Origin: Maliibacterium massiliense
Lineage (GTDB): Bacteria; Bacillota; Clostridia; Christensenellales; Maliibacteriaceae
NCBI RefSeq assembly: GCF_900604345.1
Contig: NZ_LR026983.1
Coordinates: forward strand, 1,922,001-1,986,000
Direction: 5' to 3'
DNA length: 64,000 bases
Under the pieces are notes generated by a model. The model ran no database searches. It worked only from the letters and a program-made list of their open reading frames with translations, and was not told the origin of the DNA. Every line of letters starts with the position of its first letter. Within the stretch, counting starts at the first letter, position 1. Below, in pieces: positions 9,428-17,091 of the stretch. A program made the position numbers and the translations under genes.

Positions 9428-10729
9428 GTGAAGAAGTTCTTCAAACTGAAGGAACACAATACCAACGTCCGCACCGAGATCACCGCAGGCGTCACGACAT
9501 TCTTTACCATGGCCTACTGCATCTTTATGGTGCCCAGCATGCTGGAGGCCGCGGGTATGGACACCCAGGCCGTGATGATCGCAACCTGCATTGCGGCGGC
9601 TGTGGGCACGCTGCTGACGGCGTTTATCGCCAACGCGCCCTTTGCACAAGGGCCGGGCATTGGCCTGACCGCGTTTTTTGCCTACACGGTGTGCGGCACC
9701 ATGGGTTACACGTGGCGCGAGGCGCTGGCAGTGGTGCTGATCTCCGGCATTCTGTTTTTGATTGTGACTGCGTCTCCTCTGCGCAGGAAGGTAGTAAATG
9801 GCATTCCCATGAGCCTGAAGAGCGCCATCGGCGCGGGCATCGGCCTGTTTATTGCGCTCATCGGCATGAAGAACGCCGGCATCATGACGGTGGCGGATGG
9901 CAATATCGCGCTGGGCAATGTGCTGCGGCCTGATACCGCGGTGGCCATCGTAGGGCTGATCATCACGGGCATCCTGATGGCGCGTAAGGTCAAGGGCGCA
10001 CTGTTTATTGGTATCATTGTTTCCACCCTCATCGCCCTTTGCACGGGCGTCGCCAAACTGCCTGAGAGCGTCACGCTCTCCAGCTTCAACCTCGCGCCAG
10101 GCTTTCTTCAGTTTGACTTCGCCGGCCTCTTCTCCCACGGCATCGTGCCGGTGATCTCGGTGATCCTGACCTTTGCCATCATCGATATGTTCGATACGGT
10201 CGGCACCCTGGTAGGTACGGCCAAGCGCAATAACATGCTTGACGAAAAGGGCGAGCTGGGCTATGCTGACCGCGCGCTGCTTGCGGACGCCGGCGCCACG
10301 GTGATCGGTTCCTGCCTGGGCGTTCCCACGGTAACCACGTATGTGGAATCCTCCGCGGGCATCAGCGAGGGTGGCCGCACAGGGCTTTCCTCCCTGGTGA
10401 CGGGCCTGCTGTTCCTGCTGGCGGTGCTGCTGGCGCCCATTGCGGGCATTGTGCCCGCCGCAGCCACGGCCCCCGCGCTCATCATCGTAGGCGTGCTGAT
10501 GATCGGCTGCGTCAAGGATATCCACTGGGATCAGTTCGACGAGGCGCTGCCCGCGTTTTTGACCATCGCGATGATGCCCTTTGCCTACTCCATCGCCGAT
10601 GGCATTGCCTTTGGTTTCATCTTCTACGTGATTATGAAGCTGGTGGTGGGCAAACCGAAGGAAATCCCCGCGCTGATGTACATCCTCTCAGCCATCTTTA
10701 TCCTGCGCTTCGTACTGGTGGGACTGTAA
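9428..10729 (+). CDS. AzgA/PbuG-type guanine-hypoxanthine (NCS2) permease
   Basis: Proton-coupled nucleobase importer of the cytoplasmic membrane. The GTG at 9428 is chosen over upstream in-frame starts because AGGGGAGG lies 7-10 bases before it and the family N-terminus (FFKLKEHNTNVRTEITAG) follows at once. The 433 residues contain about a dozen hydrophobic segments and the motifs TTFFTMAYCIFMVP and FAQGPGIGLTAFFAYT of the AzgA branch, which favours hypoxanthine, guanine and adenine over uracil or xanthine. Monocistronic. Confidence 0.9.
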   Translation: MKKFFKLKEHNTNVRTEITAGVTTFFTMAYCIFMVPSMLEAAGMDTQAVMIATCIAAAVGTLLTAFIANAPFAQGPGIGLTAFFAYTVCGTMGYTWREALAVVLISGILFLIVTASPLRRKVVNGIPMSLKSAIGAGIGLFIALIGMKNAGIMTVADGNIALGNVLRPDTAVAIVGLIITGILMARKVKGALFIGIIVSTLIALCTGVAKLPESVTLSSFNLAPGFLQFDFAGLFSHGIVPVISVILTFAIIDMFDTVGTLVGTAKRNNMLDEKGELGYADRALLADAGATVIGSCLGVPTVTTYVESSAGISEGGRTGLSSLVTGLLFLLAVLLAPIAGIVPAAATAPALIIVGVLMIGCVKDIHWDQFDEALPAFLTIAMMPFAYSIADGIAFGFIFYVIMKLVVGKPKEIPALMYILSAIFILRFVLVGL

Positions 10730-10749
10730 GATAGACACTCTAAGTAACT

Positions 10750-10791
10750 AAAAAAAGCGCTGCTTACTCATTATAAGCAGCGCTTTTTTTT
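10750..10791. terminator. Bidirectional terminator shared by the permease gene and the convergent Arc-like gene
   Basis: Stem AAAAAAGCGCTGCTTA / TAAGCAGCGCTTTTTT around ACTCAT. The left arm contains the stop codon of the minus-strand gene (10764-10766), and its last residues KSAAYNE are encoded by the hairpin itself. Confidence 0.9.
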
Positions 10792-10979
10792 GAACGGGAA
10801 GCATGTTTCGCATCTAAAGGAACTGTGCCATGTTCGGCTTCATATTCCGCAATACGTTTTTTGATGAGCTGTTCAATTTCTTTATTCTTTGTACGCCCTT
10901 CTGTAGCAGCAATATATTCGAGCTTATCGAGCAATATACGGCTGACACGCAGCGTAAAGCGCGGCAGATTATCTTTCAT
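10764..10979 (-). CDS. Arc-like ribbon-helix-helix DNA-binding protein
   Basis: A 71-residue protein with the RHH fold signature: a short beta strand (PRFTLRVS) and two helices (ILLDKLEYIAATEGR and KNKEIEQLIKKRIAEYE). Such proteins bind operators as dimers of dimers through the strand. The C-terminal 25 residues are a basic tail. It diverges from a SLOG-domain gene across about 100 bases containing three copies of an ATGACGC motif, its likely operator. The stop codon lies inside the shared terminator hairpin. Confidence 0.8.
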   Translation of the reverse strand: MKDNLPRFTLRVSRILLDKLEYIAATEGRTKNKEIEQLIKKRIAEYEAEHGTVPLDAKHASRSKKSAAYNE

Positions 10980-11004
10980 CTCTTGACATCCTTTTGACTT
11001 AGCT

Positions 11005-11062
11005 TTGACAGAATTATAGCGTCATATTATAATAAAAAGGAGAAATGACGCAGTTATGACGC
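11005..11062 (+). promoter_or_regulatory. Promoter of the SLOG gene with candidate RHH operator repeats
   Basis: TTGACA at 11005-11010 and TATAAT at 11028-11033 (spacer 17) are perfect boxes. GCGTCAT lies in the spacer (11019-11025); its inverse ATGACGC recurs at 11045-11051 and 11056-11062, one helical turn (11 bases) apart. A minus-strand TATAAT at 11013-11018 may serve the divergent gene. The repeats fit binding by the neighbouring Arc-like protein, which is inference. Confidence 0.7.
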
Positions 11063-11083
11063 AATAAAAATGAGGGGGCATAG

Positions 11084-11413
11084 ATGAAAGTTGCTGTCGT
11101 GGGGTCAAGAACCCGGTATGTGCCCGATCTGACGCCCTACCTGCCGCGCGATACGACGGAAATCGTCACCGGCGGCGCAAATGGCATTGACCGCTGCGCG
11201 GACGCCTATGCGCGGGCGCATGGGCTGAAGTGCACGATCTTCTATCCGGCATACCAGCGCTACGGCCGCACGGCGCCGCTGCACAGGAATCTGGAGATCA
11301 TCGCGTATGCGGACGTGGTCGTCGCGCTTTGGGACGGCAAAAGCAGGGGCACGCACTTTGTGATTGAAAACTGCAAAAGCGCGCAGAAGCTGTGCACCGT
11401 TTATCTGTTGTAA
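11084..11413 (+). CDS. SLOG-domain (DUF2493/YpsA-like) nucleotide-binding protein
   Basis: A 109-residue Rossmann-like protein starting MKVAVVGSRTR. The motif TGGANGIDRCADAYAR is the signature of the SLOG superfamily (as in DprA, LOG and YpsA), which binds nucleotides or nucleotide-derived ligands. The end (DVVVALWDGKSRGTHFVIE) is also typical. Its real ligand is unknown. The single-gene unit is preceded by a strong promoter overlapped by repeats likely bound by the divergent Arc-like regulator. GAGGGGG precedes the ATG. Confidence 0.8.
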   Translation: MKVAVVGSRTRYVPDLTPYLPRDTTEIVTGGANGIDRCADAYARAHGLKCTIFYPAYQRYGRTAPLHRNLEIIAYADVVVALWDGKSRGTHFVIENCKSAQKLCTVYLL

Positions 11414-11420
11414 CGCAAAT

Positions 11421-11450
11421 AAAAAAGGCCACAGGGATTTCCCCTGCGGC
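11421..11450 (-). terminator. Terminator of the glycosyltransferase gene
   Basis: Read on the minus strand: GCCGCAGGGG, loop AAAT, CCCTGTGGCC, then TTTTTT. Confidence 0.8.
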
Positions 11451-11474
11451 GGCACGGTTGATGCGCGCTGCTTG

Positions 11475-12686
11475 TTACATGCTGGCGGCGAGCGCCTCGC
11501 CAATCAGGGCAACGGACGTCCCCAGCCCATCCTCCGCCTGCATCTTGCGTGAGAGCTCCGCGACACGCCGCTGCATATCCGCGTAGCCCCGCTGCATTGT
11601 TTCGATGGCCTGCACAAGCGTTTCCTCCGTCAACGCACTTGCCTTAATGGGGGCCACGCCTGCCTGCAATGCGTGTATCCGCGCGGCAAACTGGAATTGA
11701 TCCAGCACATGCGGCACGGGGATGGAGGGGATGCCGTAGAGCATTGCCGAAGCGGCGGTGCCAAAGCCGCAGTGGTGGATGACGCAATACCCCTGCTTAA
11801 AGAGCCAGCTGTGGGGCACGGAGCCGATGGCAAGCATGGTGTCGGGCAGCGGGTAATCGGCGAGGGTTCTGTTGAAGCCCTGGATAAGGGCGCGCATGCC
11901 GGTTTTTTGAAACGCGCGCACAAAGATATCCAGTTTGTCCCGCTCCTGTTCGCTCTCAAAGGACATCGCGCCAAGTGCCAGGATAATCGGCCTTTCGCCT
12001 GCCTGCAGAAACGCGCGGAGCGCTGTATCCGGCTGAAAATCCTCGTCCTGCCTGTACCAGTACCCCACGACCGTGTGCTGTGGTTCCCAGGCGGAGTTTT
12101 GCTCGGTGACATAACGGCTAATGGGGATCAGGTCCAGCTTCTGTGACATGATCTGGTTCATAGAGCGCACGGGCGGCAGATGATAGCGCTTTCTGATTTT
12201 GTTGTAGGGCTTGACCATCTGCGGATTGATCAGCGCGCCCATCAGGCGGTCCCGACGCGTCTGAAAAGCGGGCGCTTTGGGGATCATCTCCGTCTGCAGG
12301 GTGACGTTGATGGTAGGAATGTGCAGCATATCCGCCTCGGTGGCGCCCATTTGGCTGTGGGATACGATGACGAAGTCCATGCCCTGGCAGGCCTGGTAGA
12401 TGTCGTCTGATGCACGTTCAATGATCTTAAAGACAAAGCGCATGGTTTTGAGCATGCTCATCACGGGGCTTTTCGTCTTCCCGCGGATGACGGCGGCCTC
12501 ATAGGCGATATCAATATCCGGGCCAATCGGCACAAATGGAACATGCGCGCCCGATACGAGGTCCGCCCAGCAGGGGTGGGTGCCGATGGCTACGTCATAC
12601 CCATGCTGGCGCAGCGCCTGGGCAAGGTAGATATAGGGCTGCACGTCGCCGCGCGTGCCCATGGTAAAAATGATGGCGCGTTTCAT
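11475..12686 (-). CDS. GT1/UGT-family glycosyltransferase (MurG/sterol-glucosyltransferase-like)
   Basis: A 403-residue GT-B glycosyltransferase. The N-terminus FTMGTRGDVQPYIYLAQAL is the acceptor-side signature of sterol glucosyltransferases and macrolide glycosyltransferases. The sugar-nucleotide site in the C-terminal half reads HHCGFGTAASAMLYGIPSI with a later HVLDQFQFA, the bacterial version of the PSPG box. The acceptor cannot be told; glycolipid, natural product or drug glycosylation are all possible. It stands alone on the minus strand with its own terminator. Confidence 0.85.
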   Translation of the reverse strand: MKRAIIFTMGTRGDVQPYIYLAQALRQHGYDVAIGTHPCWADLVSGAHVPFVPIGPDIDIAYEAAVIRGKTKSPVMSMLKTMRFVFKIIERASDDIYQACQGMDFVIVSHSQMGATEADMLHIPTINVTLQTEMIPKAPAFQTRRDRLMGALINPQMVKPYNKIRKRYHLPPVRSMNQIMSQKLDLIPISRYVTEQNSAWEPQHTVVGYWYRQDEDFQPDTALRAFLQAGERPIILALGAMSFESEQERDKLDIFVRAFQKTGMRALIQGFNRTLADYPLPDTMLAIGSVPHSWLFKQGYCVIHHCGFGTAASAMLYGIPSIPVPHVLDQFQFAARIHALQAGVAPIKASALTEETLVQAIETMQRGYADMQRRVAELSRKMQAEDGLGTSVALIGEALAASM

Positions 12687-12740
12687 AGATGCCTCCTAAA
12701 AAGCGTACGATTCCCTTGCGCAGCGTTATCGCCGCACATA

Positions 12741-12766
12741 AAAAGCCGGGGCGGCCGCCCCGGCTT
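12741..12766 (-). terminator. Terminator of asd-dapA-dapB
   Basis: Near-perfect palindrome AAGCCGGGGCGG / CCGCCCCGGCTT, then TTTT on the minus strand, just after the dapB stop. Confidence 0.88.
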
Positions 12767-12776
12767 ATCCACACAT

Positions 12777-13532
12777 TTACAATAGATCCTTCATCGCGTA
12801 GAGGCCCGGCTTCTGCCTGGCCACAAACTGCGCTGCGCGCACCGCGCCCTGCGCGAACAGGCGGCGGGACTGCGCGCTGTGGCGGATCTCGATCACCTCG
12901 TCCGGCCCGAGAAACAACGCCTGGTGCTGGCCCACCACCGTACCCCCGCGCACGGCGTGGATGCCGATCTCGCGCTTGTCGCGCTTGGTGTCGCGGCCGT
13001 GGCGGCCGAAGGTCAGCTCCTTTTCCCCGTCAAAGCAATCGCCGTTGATGGCGTTTGCCAGCAGCAGCGCGGTGCCGCTGGGGGAATCGATCTTCTGGTT
13101 GTGGTGGGTCTCGATGATCTCGATATCGTAATCCTCCCCCAGGAAGGACGCAGCCTTTTTGAGCAGGTCCGCCATTAGGGTGATGCCCAGCGACATGTTG
13201 GCCGACGCGAGCACCGGGATTACGCCTGCCGCCTGCTCCAGCGCCTGATGCTGGGCGGGCGTCATGCCGGTGGTGGCGATCACCAGGGGCAGCTTTTTGT
13301 CCGTGGCGTAGGCGATGAGGGTGTCCAGCGCGTCGTGGCGGGAGAAGTCGATGATGCAGTCGCACGCCACATCGCATGCGTGGATGTCGGCAAAGAGGGG
13401 ATAGGGGCGCGTCGCGCCCGCGCAGACGGGGTCCACCCCCGCGGCGATCTGGACGCCTTCGGTGGCGGCGATGGTCTGTTCCACCATCTGGCCCATGCGC
13501 CCCAGCGCGCCGTTTAACAGAATGCGCAGCAT
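12777..13532 (-). CDS. dapB: 4-hydroxy-tetrahydrodipicolinate reductase
   Basis: Reduces HTPA to tetrahydrodipicolinate with NAD(P)H in lysine and diaminopimelate synthesis. The ATG at 13532 gives 251 residues starting MLRILLNGALGRMGQ, a dinucleotide-binding glycine loop; an upstream in-frame start is rejected because it runs into dapA. The substrate-binding segment ETHHNQKIDSPSGTA is intact. Third gene of the lysine-riboswitch operon, 10 bases after dapA. In spore-formers the product also feeds dipicolinate synthesis. Confidence 0.95.
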   Translation of the reverse strand: MLRILLNGALGRMGQMVEQTIAATEGVQIAAGVDPVCAGATRPYPLFADIHACDVACDCIIDFSRHDALDTLIAYATDKKLPLVIATTGMTPAQHQALEQAAGVIPVLASANMSLGITLMADLLKKAASFLGEDYDIEIIETHHNQKIDSPSGTALLLANAINGDCFDGEKELTFGRHGRDTKRDKREIGIHAVRGGTVVGQHQALFLGPDEVIEIRHSAQSRRLFAQGAVRAAQFVARQKPGLYAMKDLL

Positions 13533-13542
13533 GTTTTTCACC

Positions 13543-14430
13543 TTACCCTTTGAGCGTAAAGCCAAAATCGGTCAGCGCGGCCTTGAGCTGCGCGAGGTTC
13601 TTCTCTTCCATGGTGGAGAGGGGCAGCCGCAGCAGCCCGCCCTTGCGGCCCAGCAGGTTGAGGGCGGTTTTGACGGGGATGGGGTTGACCTCGCAGAACA
13701 GCGCCTTGACCAGGGGGTTTAAGTCCTTCTGCATCTTGCCCGCGCCCGCCACGTCGCCGTCAAACATTTTCTGGCACATGTCGTGCATGTACTGCGGTGC
13801 GATGTTGGACACCACCGAGATCACGCCCTTGCCGCCCAGCGCCATCAGCGGCACCACGATGCCGTCGTCGCCGGAGTAGATGTCGATCTTATCGGCGCAC
13901 AGGCGGCACATCTCCACCATCTGGCTGATGTTGCCGCTGGCCTCCTTGAGGCCGCGGATGTTCCTGTGCTCGGCCAGTTTTGCCAGCGTCTCGGGCTGCA
14001 CGTTGACACCCGTGCGGCTGGGCACGTTGTAGAGCACGATGGGGATATCCACCGCGTCTGCAATCGCAAAGTAGTGCTCCAGCAGCCCCTTTTGCGTGCA
14101 CTTGTTGTAGTAGGGGGTGACGATCAGCAGCATATCCGCGCCCAGCGCCTGCGCTGCCTTGGAATCGGCGATTACCTGCGCGGTATTGTTGCCGCCCGTG
14201 CCCGCCATGACGGGCAGACGGCCCGCCACGGTTTTCACGGTAAAGTCGATCACCGCAAGCTTTTCCTCGTGGGTCATGGTGGATGGCTCGCCCGTGGTGC
14301 CGGTGCAGAGAATGCAGTCCGTGCCGTTTGCAATCTGGAACTCCAGCTGCTGGCGATAGGCGTCGAAATCGACGCCGCTTTCATGGAAAGGCGTGCAAAT
14401 GGCCACGCCCGCGCCCGTAAACAGCGACAT
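13543..14430 (-). CDS. dapA: 4-hydroxy-tetrahydrodipicolinate synthase
   Basis: Condenses pyruvate with aspartate semialdehyde; first committed step to lysine, diaminopimelate and dipicolinate. The ATG at 14430, preceded by AAGGAG, gives 295 residues starting MSLFTGAGVAICTPF. The TIM-barrel motifs TGTTGEPSTMTHEEK and YYNKCTQKG are present, as is the Schiff-base lysine in GLKEASGN. A longer in-frame extension upstream is not supported. Middle gene of asd-dapA-dapB. Confidence 0.96.
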   Translation of the reverse strand: MSLFTGAGVAICTPFHESGVDFDAYRQQLEFQIANGTDCILCTGTTGEPSTMTHEEKLAVIDFTVKTVAGRLPVMAGTGGNNTAQVIADSKAAQALGADMLLIVTPYYNKCTQKGLLEHYFAIADAVDIPIVLYNVPSRTGVNVQPETLAKLAEHRNIRGLKEASGNISQMVEMCRLCADKIDIYSGDDGIVVPLMALGGKGVISVVSNIAPQYMHDMCQKMFDGDVAGAGKMQKDLNPLVKALFCEVNPIPVKTALNLLGRKGGLLRLPLSTMEEKNLAQLKAALTDFGFTLKG

Positions 14431-14524
14431 ACGCTCACGCTCCTTCAAAAATGGTTGGATGGTCTTTGTTTTAGAAAAATCGGGCGTGCGTAAGCGCGCC
14501 TGCGCACGCCCCAAAGCGTTGCTT

Positions 14525-15520
14525 TTATTTGCCGCGGCGGATGAGCTCCTCCACAATCTGCACCGCGTTGGTGGCCGCTCCCTTGCGGATGTTGTCCGCT
14601 ACCACCCACAGGTTGACGCCGTTTTCGATGGATTCGTCGCGGCGGATGCGGCCTACGAACACCTCGTCCTTGTCCTCGGCATCGATGGCCATGGGGTAGA
14701 CGCCATTTTGGGGGTCATCCTGCACAACCAAGTTGGGGAAGGCGGCAAACTGCGCGCGCAACGTATCGAGGTCAAAGGGCCTTTTCAGTTCCACATTGAT
14801 GGACTCGCTGTGGCCGTAGTAGACGGGCACGCGCACCGTGGTGGCGGTGATGCGGATGGCATCGTCGCCCAGGATTTTGCGCGTCTCGTTGACCATCTTC
14901 ATTTCCTCTTTGGTGTAGCCGTTCTCCAGGAAATCGTCAATGTGGGGCAGGCAGTTGCCAAAGATGGGGTGGTTGAATTTGGTGGGGGCATTGCCCGCAA
15001 CGCCCGCCTTCAAATCGTTATAGCCACCCAGGCCCGCGCCGGAGACCGCCTGGTAGGTGGAATAAACGATGCGCGCAATGCCGTAGTTGTCCTGCAGCAC
15101 CTTCATGGGCAGCATGGCCTGGATGGTGGAGCAGTTGGGGTTGGCGATGATGTTGTGGTGATGATCCAGCGCCTCGGGGTTGACCTCGGGCACGACCAGC
15201 GGCACCGTCTCGTCCATGCGCCACGCGCTGGAGTTATCGACCACGATGATGCCCTTTTCCGCAAAGATGGGCGCGAACTTTAAGCTGGTGCCCGCACCCG
15301 CTGAAAAAATAGCGTAGGTAATATCTTTACCATCCATGCAGGTGGGGGTGAGCTCCCGGACCGTATAGGTTTTCCCCATAAAGGCCACCTGTTTGCCCGC
15401 GGAACGCGCCGATGCAAACAAATAGTAGTTATCTGCACCAAGGTTGCGCTCCTGAAGTACCTGAAGCATCTTGCGGCCCACCATGCCGGTGGCGCCGACG
15501 ACGGCAATGTTCATGGACAT
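14525..15520 (-). CDS. asd: Aspartate-semialdehyde dehydrogenase
   Basis: Makes aspartate semialdehyde from aspartyl phosphate with NADPH, the branch point to lysine, threonine and methionine. The 331 residues start MSMNIAVVGATGMVGRKML, with the NADP-binding loop, and hold catalytic C130 in NPNCSTIQ. GGAGGAG lies before the ATG. First gene of the operon, placed directly behind a lysine riboswitch and terminator, so its expression should fall when lysine is plentiful. About 95 bases separate it from dapA. Confidence 0.96.
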   Translation of the reverse strand: MSMNIAVVGATGMVGRKMLQVLQERNLGADNYYLFASARSAGKQVAFMGKTYTVRELTPTCMDGKDITYAIFSAGAGTSLKFAPIFAEKGIIVVDNSSAWRMDETVPLVVPEVNPEALDHHHNIIANPNCSTIQAMLPMKVLQDNYGIARIVYSTYQAVSGAGLGGYNDLKAGVAGNAPTKFNHPIFGNCLPHIDDFLENGYTKEEMKMVNETRKILGDDAIRITATTVRVPVYYGHSESINVELKRPFDLDTLRAQFAAFPNLVVQDDPQNGVYPMAIDAEDKDEVFVGRIRRDESIENGVNLWVVADNIRKGAATNAVQIVEELIRRGK

Positions 15521-15571
15521 GACTTTTTTCTCCTCCTACAATCCTGCAAATCGTTCTCCGGGGGCGTGCAA

Positions 15572-15618
15572 CAAAAAAACAGCGTCCGCCATCTTAACAT
15601 GGGGCGGCGCACTGTTTT
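15572..15618 (-). terminator. Intrinsic terminator of the lysine riboswitch expression platform
   Basis: On the minus strand, an imperfect stem ACAGTGCGCCGCC / GGCGGACGCTGT is followed by TTTTTTTGTT about 50 bases before asd. Sequence just upstream can pair alternatively, as expected for ligand-controlled termination. Confidence 0.75.
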
Positions 15619-15689
15619 ACTCACAAACACATGGTGCGGCCCCGTAAACGTACATGCGTACGGCAGGGCCTGCTCGTGAACAAAACAGA

Positions 15690-15868
15690 TAGCGCCCCAT
15701 CGCCGAACAGGGCGATGACAGTCGCAATGCTCTTGACATTGCGCCCAGGATGGTAAAAAGGTGGTGCTCTTAAGCATCCTTCGGCATCGTTTCCTTTCCT
15801 GCGGCGTCCATGCGGGCCCACACCCTGCAACCGCACTACTGATAAACGATGCGCCTCCATCTGTTTTT
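15690..15868 (-). ncRNA. Lysine riboswitch (L box)
   Basis: Read on the minus strand, the leader shows the conserved blocks in order: GAGGCGCATC, AGTAGTGCGG, GGAAACGATGCCGAAGG, CACCACCTTT, and CTGGGCGCAATGTCAAGAG followed by ACTGTCAT. Their order and spacing match the five-stem lysine aptamer. It sits between a consensus promoter and asd, with a terminator after it. Confidence 0.88.
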
Positions 15869-15914
15869 TGTTGCCTTGAAAACGGGGAAAAACGCCCTGT
15901 TTCCAATTAGCATT

Positions 15915-15943
15915 ATCATACCAGCATGCCTGTGCCTTGTCAA
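15915..15943 (-). promoter_or_regulatory. Promoter of the lysine riboswitch-asd-dapA-dapB transcript
   Basis: Minus strand: TTGACA (15938-15943) and TATGAT (15915-15920), spacer 17. Confidence 0.8.
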
Positions 15944-16028
15944 ATCATTTGCCGTTTGAAAAAGCGACAAGAATCCGCTATCATAGACACAAGCGCGGCG
16001 TGCGTGCACGCGCAGGCGCAGCGGCCCA

Positions 16029-16059
16029 TGTATAAGTGCGTCAGCATCGGCCGATACTA
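16029..16059 (+). promoter_or_regulatory. Candidate sigma-G (forespore) promoter before the spore protein gene
   Basis: TGTATA at 16029-16034 and GATACTA at 16053-16059, spacer 18, resemble the sigma-G consensus (TGHATA, CATNNTA) and lie 41 bases before the start codon. No good sigma-A boxes occur here. Confidence 0.55.
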
Positions 16060-16099
16060 CCCCTACACGACCATCTATATAAAAGGAGGGGGGTAGCAC

Positions 16100-16294
16100 A
16101 TGCCGGATCCCAGAAGAAAAAACTGGAGCCAGGCGGACATTCTCAAGTACGAGGTGGCGGCCGAGCTGGGACTGCTGGAAAAGGTGCTTGCGCGCGGCTG
16201 GGCGGGGCTGTCCACGGCCGAGAGCGGACGCATCGGCGGCATTGTGGGCAAGCGGCTGCATGCGCACGACGACGTGCAAACGAACGCAAGGTGA
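16100..16294 (+). CDS. Small acid-soluble spore protein, alpha/beta type
   Basis: A 64-residue DNA-binding spore protein that would coat forespore DNA and protect it from UV and heat. Two family motifs are visible: LKYEVAAELGLLEKV and the second-helix segment AESGRIGGIVGKRL. AAAGGAGGGGGG precedes the ATG, and a sigma-G-like promoter is upstream. Within the family it is closer to the minor SspF-like forms (Gly-Trp before the second motif). It indicates that the host makes spores. The methyltransferase gene starts 4 bases after its stop. Confidence 0.85.
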   Translation: MPDPRRKNWSQADILKYEVAAELGLLEKVLARGWAGLSTAESGRIGGIVGKRLHAHDDVQTNAR

Positions 16295-16298
16295 TTGC

Positions 16299-17045
16299 AT
16301 GCGGGCCTATGAAGGCTTTGCGCCCTACTACGATCTGCTCATGGACGACGTGGACTACGGGCGCTGGGTGGACTATGTGCAGGATATACTCGACGAGTTT
16401 GGCGCTTCGCGCGGCCGGCTGCTGGACGCAGCCTGCGGCACGGGGCGCATTGGCGTTGCGCTGGCCAGGCGGGGCTACGAGGTGACGGGACTGGACATCT
16501 CCGGCGCGATGCTTGCCTGCGCGCAGGCGCATGCGCGCGATCAGGGGGTGCGCATCCCCTTTGTGCAGCAGGACCTTTGCGCCATCGCGCTGCACCGGCC
16601 GGTGGAGGCGATTGTGTGTGCGTGCGACGGGGTGAACTACCTTGACAGCATGGAGAAGGTAAACGCCTTTTTTGCCGCGGCAAAAGGGACGCTTGTGCCC
16701 GGCGGGCTGCTGCTGTTTGACATCAGCGCGCGGGGCAAGCTGCTTGCCATGCGCGATGCGTTCTACGGCGAGGACCGGGCGGATATCTCGTACCTGTGGC
16801 AGAACCGCTTTGCGGAGCAGACGCAGGTGCTCACGATGGACATGACCTTTTTCGTCCGTCGAAAGGACGGGCTGTACCGCCGCATAGACGAGTTGCACCG
16901 CCAGCGCGCCCACCGCGTGCAGGAGCTATCAGAGGCCCTTGCGCGCGCCGGCTTTGAGGCGCTGGGCGTGTGGCGCTTCGACACGCGCGATGCGGGGAGC
17001 GATCAGGATACGCGCGTGCAGTTTGCCGCGCGCGCCCCAAAGTAA
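16299..17045 (+). CDS. Class I SAM-dependent methyltransferase
   Basis: A 248-residue methyltransferase. The start at 16299 (RAYEGFAPYYDLLMDDVDY) is chosen because AAGGTG precedes it and family members begin this way; a longer in-frame extension overlaps the spore protein gene. Motif I is LLDAACGTGRIGVALARRG and motif II follows as VTGLDISGAML. This is the YqeM/DUF group whose substrate is unknown. Tight packing behind the spore protein suggests co-transcription. Hsp33 follows after 46 bases. Confidence 0.85.
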   Translation: MRAYEGFAPYYDLLMDDVDYGRWVDYVQDILDEFGASRGRLLDAACGTGRIGVALARRGYEVTGLDISGAMLACAQAHARDQGVRIPFVQQDLCAIALHRPVEAIVCACDGVNYLDSMEKVNAFFAAAKGTLVPGGLLLFDISARGKLLAMRDAFYGEDRADISYLWQNRFAEQTQVLTMDMTFFVRRKDGLYRRIDELHRQRAHRVQELSEALARAGFEALGVWRFDTRDAGSDQDTRVQFAARAPK

Positions 17046-17091
17046 AGGCGGGCGCGCGGCCAAGGGAACCAACGGTAAGGGAGAGCATACG

